A DNA stretch of 26,924 bases. It comes from Lysobacterales bacterium CG02_land_8_20_14_3_00_62_12. GTDB lineage: Bacteria; Pseudomonadota; Gammaproteobacteria; Xanthomonadales; Ahniellaceae. The notes beneath the pieces were generated by a model, which was not told the DNA's origin, searched no databases, and worked only from the letters and a program-made list of their open reading frames with translations. The DNA is taken from NCBI GenBank assembly GCA_002785585.1, contig PEUI01000257.1, positions 1-26,924 on the forward strand. Reading direction: 5' to 3'. Positions 22,751-26,924 of this stretch are shown here, piece by piece. The translations under genes and the position numbers were made by a program. Every line of letters starts with the position of its first letter. Position 1 is the first letter of the stretch.

Positions 22751-23647
22751 TTACCGCAACGCCACATCGAGGCAGGCCGCCAGCAGCACCGCACTGAGTT
22801 GCAGCAGCGAGGCCAAGAAGCAGCGGATCGCGGTCTGCGGGTTGGGCGACCGTGCCAATTGCTGGGCCCGGTAGACGAAGAAGCCGCTGCCCGCAAGCGC
22901 ACCGATCAGATAAACGCTGCCGAGACCGAACCAGGCTGGCAGGATCGATGCCAACAGCAGCGCCAGTGTGCTCCAAAAAACGATGCGGGCAGCGCGTTTG
23001 GGTCCCACCACCACCGGCAACATCGGTATCCCGGCGGCCGCGTAGTCGGCTTGATTGGCAATGGCCAAACTCCAGAAATGCGGTGGTGTCCACAGCAGCA
23101 ACACCAAGGCAAACAACCACGGTGTTGGACCAAGCTCCGGATTCGCGGCGGCGCCGCCGGCAAGCACGGCAAAACTGCCGGCGAGCCCACCGATGACGAT
23201 GTTCAACCAACTGCGTCGCTTCCACCAGACCGTATAAACCACGGCGTAAACAAACGCACCGAGAAACACGAAGATCGCCGCCAAGGGGTTGACCAGTAGC
23301 CAGGTACTGGCGACCGCGAGCACCAGCATCGCGGCGAACAGCAGCAGCCACGCCGGGTGGTGCGGCAAGACACCAGTGGCAAACGCGCGTTCGCGCGTGC
23401 GCCGCATCAGGCGGTCGCTGACGTACTCGTAATATTGGTTGAAGGCACCGGCGCTGGCCGACGCCAGCAAGGTGGCCAGCGTCAATAGCAGGGCTTGCAT
23501 CGGCGTCGCCGCAGAGCCCGGGGTGACCACGAAGCCGACCAGCGCGGTGATCGCGATCAGCACGCCGATACGCAACTTGAACAGGCTGATCACCGCACGC
23601 ATTAGCGATCCGATCGAGGGGTCGCTGGCAAGCAAGAGCGTGTTCAT
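22751..23647 (-). CDS. ctaB: Protoheme IX farnesyltransferase (heme O synthase)
   Basis: The enzyme adds a farnesyl group to heme B to make heme O, used directly or converted to heme A for heme-copper oxidases. The 298-residue product is a polytopic UbiA-family membrane protein. The prenyl diphosphate site is N70-x3-E74-x3-D78 followed by RLMRRTRER; Glu74 replaces the more common Asp. LLWTPPHFWSLAI (184-196) and GIPMLPVVVG (206-215) are typical. ATG 23647 has GAGG nine bases upstream; an in-frame start 24 bases earlier is less likely. A 95-base gap separates it from the subunit I gene, and the SCO gene follows after six bases. No heme A synthase gene is in the window, so whether heme O or A is used is unknown. 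Confidence 0.95.
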   Translation of the reverse strand: MNTLLLASDPSIGSLMRAVISLFKLRIGVLIAITALVGFVVTPGSAATPMQALLLTLATLLASASAGAFNQYYEYVSDRLMRRTRERAFATGVLPHHPAWLLLFAAMLVLAVASTWLLVNPLAAIFVFLGAFVYAVVYTVWWKRRSWLNIVIGGLAGSFAVLAGGAAANPELGPTPWLFALVLLLWTPPHFWSLAIANQADYAAAGIPMLPVVVGPKRAARIVFWSTLALLLASILPAWFGLGSVYLIGALAGSGFFVYRAQQLARSPNPQTAIRCFLASLLQLSAVLLAACLDVALR

Positions 23648-23742
23648 GGTTTGGGTCCTCAAATGCAGCAATCATCCTTGATGAAAGCGTCGCGGCGGTG
23701 GCCAAGCGGCGGCGGCACGCGGTCAGCGCCGTCGCCGCGCGC

Positions 23743-25443
23743 TCAACTGAGGCCCCACAACGTAGACAGGTATTTCCAGTTGATGAAGTAATACAAGACG
23801 AAGGACACCAGGAACACCAGCGCCAGCACGAAGGTGCCGGGTGCGGCGAAACCGGTGGAACCGTAAGTCTGCACGGCGGCGGTCGGCGCGGTCAGCGGGA
23901 TCGGCGTCGGCGCCGGACTGCGTTCGCCCTGATCGAGGCGTTTACCCCAGAGCAGCGAGCCCACGGTGATGTAGATATAGATCGCGCCACCGATGATCGC
24001 CGCGACCCCGGCGATGCCGACCAGGCCCATCATCAGGTAGGCCGCGCCCGGCCACTCGTAGGCCATCGCCACGCCGCTGAACGACAGATCCCAGTGGCGA
24101 CGCGGTACCCCGAGGGTGCCCGCACCCATCATCACCAAACAGAAAAAGTACATCGACAGACCAAACAGATAGGGCTGCCACTTGGCCAGGCCGGGGTTGA
24201 TCATTTCGCGCTTGAACAGCACCGGGATCAGAAAATAGGTCAGCGCCATGAACGACAAGGTGGTGCCGATCACCACCGTCGCGTGGAAATGCCCGGGCAC
24301 GTAAACCGTGTTGTGGATCAGCATGTTCAGTTGCTCGGTGCCCATCATGACCCCGGAGATGCCGCCGAGAAAACCAAAGCCGATGATCGAAATGAACACG
24401 CCGGAAAATGTCGGGTTGCCCCAAGGCGCCTTGCGCAGCCACTCGAACAGACCTTTGTTGTAGCCCTTCGCCCGTTGCGCCACTTCGATCGCGCCGGGAA
24501 CGGTCAAACCGTGGATCATCGACGCCAACACGGCGAAATACATGAAATAGCTGGTATTGACGATCTTCCACTCGGTGCTCATGCCCGGATCCGACAACAA
24601 ATGGTGGGCGCTGGCCAATTGCAGGAACAGGATATACAGCAGAAAGGCGCCACGACTGACCCGTTCCGACATTGGCTTGGCGCCGAAGGTGATCGCCGCG
24701 ACCGCGTACCAGATCGAAATATGGGCGGCGACATTGATTTGTTGCGAGGAATGGCCGAAGGCCCACCAGATGGTGCGGTAGACCAGCGGATCGACCCGGT
24801 CGATCACGCCCAGCGACAGCAGGTAAGTCGGGATCAGAATGATCGCGCCCGAGGCAATGGTGAACACGGCGATGATGCACGCGGTGATGGCGCCGAAGGT
24901 CACCAGCGGTACCGAGCCCTGATAGGTCTGGTCACGCTTGGCGACGACCAGCGTGCCGAAGAACACAAAGCAGGCGATCAAGGCGCCGACGGCGAAGAGA
25001 ATCAGGCCGAGATAAAACGACGGCGCCGCCATCATCGGCACGTAGGAGGTCATCATCACGCTCGACCCGCCCTGGTACACGGCGACGTTGTTGGTGACCG
25101 CGCCGATCAGCATCAGGGCAAACGCCAGCCAGGCGATTTTAGGGGTCGCCAAGCGACAACGCAGCAGCGTGGAAGAGCAGAAATACAGCACCGCGATCTC
25201 GAAGAAAATCACCCAGAAGATCAGCATGTCCAGGCCGTGGGCGGTCAGTACCTGGTAGAACCGGCCGGCTTCGAGCCAGTGGACTGCCGGCCAACGGGTC
25301 AGCACGACACCAATCGCGAGAATGCCGCCGAGCAGCAGAAACACCACCGCCGTTACGGCGTTGGCGGTCATCAATTTTTCGGCGTTGGCTTCGAACTGCA
25401 GCCCGGAACGCGGGCAGGTCCGGTAGGTGGTGGTTTGGGACAT
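23743..25443 (-). CDS. B-family (ba3-like) heme-copper oxidase subunit I with Gln at the cross-linked Tyr position
   Basis: A 566-residue protein with 13 or so predicted membrane helices. Metal ligands line up with Thermus ba3: His69 and His387 (low-spin heme), His385 (high-spin heme), His231, His280 and His281 (CuB), matching His72, His386, His384, His233, His282 and His283. The cross-linked Tyr237 of ba3 corresponds to Gln235 here (GHSSQQ, 230-235). Oxygen-reducing members keep that Tyr; a Gln there is, as I recall, a mark of the B-family-derived nitric oxide reductases (bNOR/CuA-NOR). The catalytic activity is therefore more likely NO reduction than O2 reduction, but this is inference. Good GGAG seven bases before ATG 25443, 12 bases after the subunit II gene. 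Confidence 0.93.
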   Translation of the reverse strand: MSQTTTYRTCPRSGLQFEANAEKLMTANAVTAVVFLLLGGILAIGVVLTRWPAVHWLEAGRFYQVLTAHGLDMLIFWVIFFEIAVLYFCSSTLLRCRLATPKIAWLAFALMLIGAVTNNVAVYQGGSSVMMTSYVPMMAAPSFYLGLILFAVGALIACFVFFGTLVVAKRDQTYQGSVPLVTFGAITACIIAVFTIASGAIILIPTYLLSLGVIDRVDPLVYRTIWWAFGHSSQQINVAAHISIWYAVAAITFGAKPMSERVSRGAFLLYILFLQLASAHHLLSDPGMSTEWKIVNTSYFMYFAVLASMIHGLTVPGAIEVAQRAKGYNKGLFEWLRKAPWGNPTFSGVFISIIGFGFLGGISGVMMGTEQLNMLIHNTVYVPGHFHATVVIGTTLSFMALTYFLIPVLFKREMINPGLAKWQPYLFGLSMYFFCLVMMGAGTLGVPRRHWDLSFSGVAMAYEWPGAAYLMMGLVGIAGVAAIIGGAIYIYITVGSLLWGKRLDQGERSPAPTPIPLTAPTAAVQTYGSTGFAAPGTFVLALVFLVSFVLYYFINWKYLSTLWGLS

Positions 25444-25455
25444 GGTCGGTCTCCG

Positions 25456-25995
25456 CTATTTGACGTAGATGCGACCGACCATCGTGTGATGGCCGATTCC
25501 GCAATATTCGTTGCACACCACCGAAAAGGTGCCGCTCTGGTTCGGTGTGATCGTGACCACGTGTTCATAGCCCGGCACGATCTGGATATTGATGTTGGCC
25601 GGCTGCAACGAAAAACCGTGGTTGTAGTCCATCGACGTCATGTGCAGGCGATAGGTCTGGCCTTTCTCGAACTCCAGGATGGGTGAGAAATTCCACAGTC
25701 GCGCAATCAGGTAGACATCGCCCCCCGGCGGCACCGCCACCACCGGAATGTGGCCATCGGTTTCGGTGCGGATGGTGTATTTGTCGATCACCGCCTGGGC
25801 CTTTTTGGCGAACAACTCCGGCGTCGTCTTGTAGGTCTCGGTGGATAGATTCTGCTGGCCGTAGGCGTGCCAGTAGATCATCATGAAAAACATCACCAGG
25901 CACCAGACAAAAGCAATGGCGATCCAGGTGCCCTCGACGCGATCCAGTGGGTGTTTCCACCACAGGCGTTCGGCTGGCGGTAAAATTGCGCTCAT
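25456..25995 (-). CDS. CuA-containing oxidase subunit II
   Basis: Subunit II receives electrons at a binuclear CuA centre on the periplasmic side and passes them to subunit I. The 179-residue product, short as in B-family enzymes, has one membrane helix (about 23-41) and a cupredoxin domain. All CuA ligands are present: His126 (DYNHGF), and Cys161, Glu163, Cys165, His169 and Met172 in CNEYCGIGHHTM. So the enzyme takes electrons through CuA even though no c-type cytochrome is encoded nearby. ATG 25995 is preceded by GGGGA at suitable spacing. It lies between the small membrane peptide gene and the subunit I gene. Confidence 0.95.
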   Translation of the reverse strand: MSAILPPAERLWWKHPLDRVEGTWIAIAFVWCLVMFFMMIYWHAYGQQNLSTETYKTTPELFAKKAQAVIDKYTIRTETDGHIPVVAVPPGGDVYLIARLWNFSPILEFEKGQTYRLHMTSMDYNHGFSLQPANINIQIVPGYEHVVTITPNQSGTFSVVCNEYCGIGHHTMVGRIYVK

Positions 25996-26028
25996 GAGTT
26001 GTTCCCCGAAGTTGGCGCTGCTGCGAAA

Positions 26029-26184
26029 TTATTGGGCAAGCGGAATCGTCAGAATGTCGATGACTCCCCACAGGGTATAAACCACCATGGGAATCATCAC
26101 GCCGAGAAACAGCAGCAGGAATGGGTTGTCCAATAGCTGCTGCATCAGCGGAACCTTTTCGTCTTTTGGGTGGGTCTCGTTCAT
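26029..26184 (-). CDS. Small single-helix membrane peptide, probable oxidase subunit
   Basis: A 51-residue product with a polar N-terminus (NETHPKDEKVPLMQQLL) and one membrane helix (about 20-43). Size and position directly before the CuA subunit resemble the single-helix subunit IIa of ba3 oxidases, which I take as a likely analogue, not a proven homologue. I chose ATG 26184, with GGAG nine bases upstream, over a longer in-frame start at 26244 whose extra 20 residues are polar and lie near the proposed promoter. It is the first gene of the minus-strand cluster. Confidence 0.75.
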   Translation of the reverse strand: MNETHPKDEKVPLMQQLLDNPFLLLFLGVMIPMVVYTLWGVIDILTIPLAQ

Positions 26185-26242
26185 CGGATCGGTCTCCGGT
26201 TGCTGCGCTGCCAACGCCGGCTGGCGTCGGTGGTCGGTCGGC

Positions 26243-26248
26243 ATCGTC
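26243..26248 (-). promoter_or_regulatory. Candidate -10 of the minus-strand cluster
   Basis: On the minus strand these bases read GACGAT (3 of 6 matches to TATAAT). They begin 30.5 bases from the centre of the CRP/FNR-type box at 26272-26285, the spacing expected when the box sits near -41.5. The leader to ATG 26184 would be about 50 bases. Weak on its own; supported by the matching geometry on the other side. Confidence 0.4.
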
Positions 26249-26270
26249 CGCCCGCGACCCGTGGGGTGTC

Positions 26271-26286
26271 GTTGACCTAGGTCAAC
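26271..26286. promoter_or_regulatory. CRP/FNR-type box facing the oxidase cluster
   Basis: GTTGACCTAGGTCAAC is a perfect 16-base palindrome containing TTGAC-N4-GTCAA, the half-site layout used by FNR, ANR, DNR and related regulators (FNR itself prefers TTGAT-N4-ATCAA). It lies 87-102 bases before the first ATG of the minus-strand cluster, suited to activation by a regulator that responds to oxygen limitation or nitric oxide. Confidence 0.75.
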
Positions 26287-26345
26287 CCGGGCCCAGATCG
26301 ACCTACGTCTTGGGGTGGTCAGCGTCGCGATGGCGCGGCCGCGGC

Positions 26346-26359
26346 TTGACGCCGGTCAA
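26346..26359. promoter_or_regulatory. Second CRP/FNR-type box facing the DUF420 gene
   Basis: TTGACGCCGGTCAA is a second perfect TTGAC-N4-GTCAA box, 74 bases centre to centre from the first. A GAGAAT (26383-26388, 4 of 6 matches to TATAAT) begins 30.5 bases from its centre, the class II activator layout, predicting a transcript start near 26394. This makes the ATG at 26359, whose A is the last base of the box, an unlikely start. Confidence 0.7.
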
Positions 26360-26418
26360 TGCCGTCTTCGCCTGTGCCCTGCGAGAATGCAAGCCCGCGC
26401 TTGCCATCCGGTCGTCCG

Positions 26419-26844
26419 ATGCACTTGGCCCATTTGCTGCCGCATATCAACGCCAGTCTCAACGCTTTGACGGCGCTGTTGTTGATCGTTGCGCGGGTGT
26501 TGATTCAACAACGCAAAATCGCCGCGCATCGCCGTGCCATGCTCGCGGCGCTGGGGGTTTCGGCGTTGTTCCTGGTGGGCTACATCACTTACCACTACAG
26601 CGCGCCGATCTTCGTATTTCGTGGCTATGGCTGGATCCGGCCGGTCTACTACGCCCTGCTGATCAGTCATGTTGTCTTGGCCGCGCTGGCGATCCCGCTG
26701 GTGCTGGCAACGGCCTGGTTTGGCCTCAACCGCATCGATGCCCGGCACCGGCCGTTGGCGCGCTGGACCTGGCCGGTGTGGATGTATGTGTCGCTGTCGG
26801 GGGTGGTCGTTTACTTGCTGCTGTACCAGATCTATCGCGGCTAA
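26419..26844 (+). CDS. DUF420 (CtaM/YozB-like) membrane protein
   Basis: The 141-residue product has four predicted membrane helices (about 5-28, 43-64, 79-103, 116-138). PHINASLNALTALLL, AHRRAMLAALGVSALFLVGY and GWIRPVYYALLISHVVLA are DUF420 patterns; the family includes CtaM of Staphylococcus aureus, needed to mature a heme-copper oxidase. An assembly role for the adjacent oxidases is likely. I chose ATG 26419 although its ribosome binding site is weak: the in-frame ATG at 26359 overlaps a CRP/FNR-type box, would precede the predicted transcript start and adds 20 residues not typical of the family. It is divergent from the minus-strand cluster and shares its control region. Confidence 0.88.
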   Translation: MHLAHLLPHINASLNALTALLLIVARVLIQQRKIAAHRRAMLAALGVSALFLVGYITYHYSAPIFVFRGYGWIRPVYYALLISHVVLAALAIPLVLATAWFGLNRIDARHRPLARWTWPVWMYVSLSGVVVYLLLYQIYRG

Positions 26845-26924
26845 GGCGTTGGCCAACTGGTTGGTTGGATCGGCGCGGCAACGCCCGCGCGGCCTGGCGG
26901 CCTCCGCAAACCGGCGCTGCTCGG

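Noticed and set aside
21833..23299. 488-residue open frame on the + strand opposite the SCO and ctaB genes
   Set aside because: It is antisense to two confident genes and has no recognisable motif.
23698..25686. 662-residue open frame on the + strand opposite the subunit I gene
   Set aside because: It is rich in Arg, His, Gln and Gly with no domain pattern, and lies exactly antisense to a clear B-family subunit I; high GC leaves long open antisense frames.
1..26924. tRNA or rRNA genes, CRISPR arrays, insertion sequences or phage genes
   Set aside because: No cloverleaf-like sequence, regularly spaced repeat, transposase or integrase motif was seen in reading the window.
26845..26924. Possible gene at the right edge
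   Set aside because: Only 80 bases, with a small palindrome (GTTGGCCAAC) and no supported start or conserved protein segment.

Overview
The window looks like a Gammaproteobacterium of the Xanthomonadales/Lysobacterales type. L4, L5, L14, L22 and RpoA read very like the xanthomonad proteins as I remember them. No database search was run.

Region 1 (1-13703, + strand) is the fused S10-spc-alpha ribosomal superoperon. It begins with the last codons of tuf and runs rpsJ, rplC, rplD, rplW, rplB, rpsS, rplV, rpsC, rplP, rpmC, rpsQ, rplN, rplX, rplE, rpsN, rpsH, rplF, rplR, rpsE, rpmD, rplO, secY, rpsM, rpsK, rpsD, rpoA, rplQ. It ends at a strong intrinsic terminator. rpmJ is missing from its common place after secY; a perfect TATAAT lies in that gap.

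Region 2 (13810-16394, + strand) holds dsbB, a class II DAHP synthase gene and a DUF2238 (YjdF-like) membrane protein gene.

Region 3 (16473-26844) is the unusual part: a nine-gene minus-strand cluster transcribed from about 26240 leftwards, plus one divergent gene. In transcription order it encodes: a 51-residue membrane peptide; a CuA subunit II; a B-family (ba3-like) heme-copper oxidase subunit I whose cross-linking Tyr position is Gln; heme O synthase; a SCO protein with a C-terminal membrane helix; a cytochrome b fused to two [4Fe-4S] motifs and an MvhD/FlpD-like domain; a 167-residue anchored protein of unknown function; a second, divergent heme-copper oxidase subunit I; and a cytochrome b fused to a plant-type [2Fe-2S] ferredoxin and an FAD/NAD(P)H reductase. 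The last five genes are joined by four successive 4-base start/stop overlaps. A divergent DUF420 (CtaM/YozB-like) assembly gene sits on the other side of the control region, which carries two perfect CRP/FNR-type boxes (TTGAC-N4-GTCAA), one placed for each direction.

Inference: region 3 encodes a membrane electron-transfer system that takes electrons from NAD(P)H and from an iron-sulfur donor through two paralogous cytochrome b modules, and serves two heme-copper enzymes that both lack a recognisable active-site Tyr. Nitric oxide reduction or low-oxygen respiration under an FNR/DNR-type regulator is the leading hypothesis. No c-type heme motif (CXXCH) is present in any product of the cluster.

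No tRNA, rRNA, CRISPR array or insertion sequence was seen. No gene-free stretch exceeds 300 bases. The last 80 bases (26845-26924) hold no gene that I can support.
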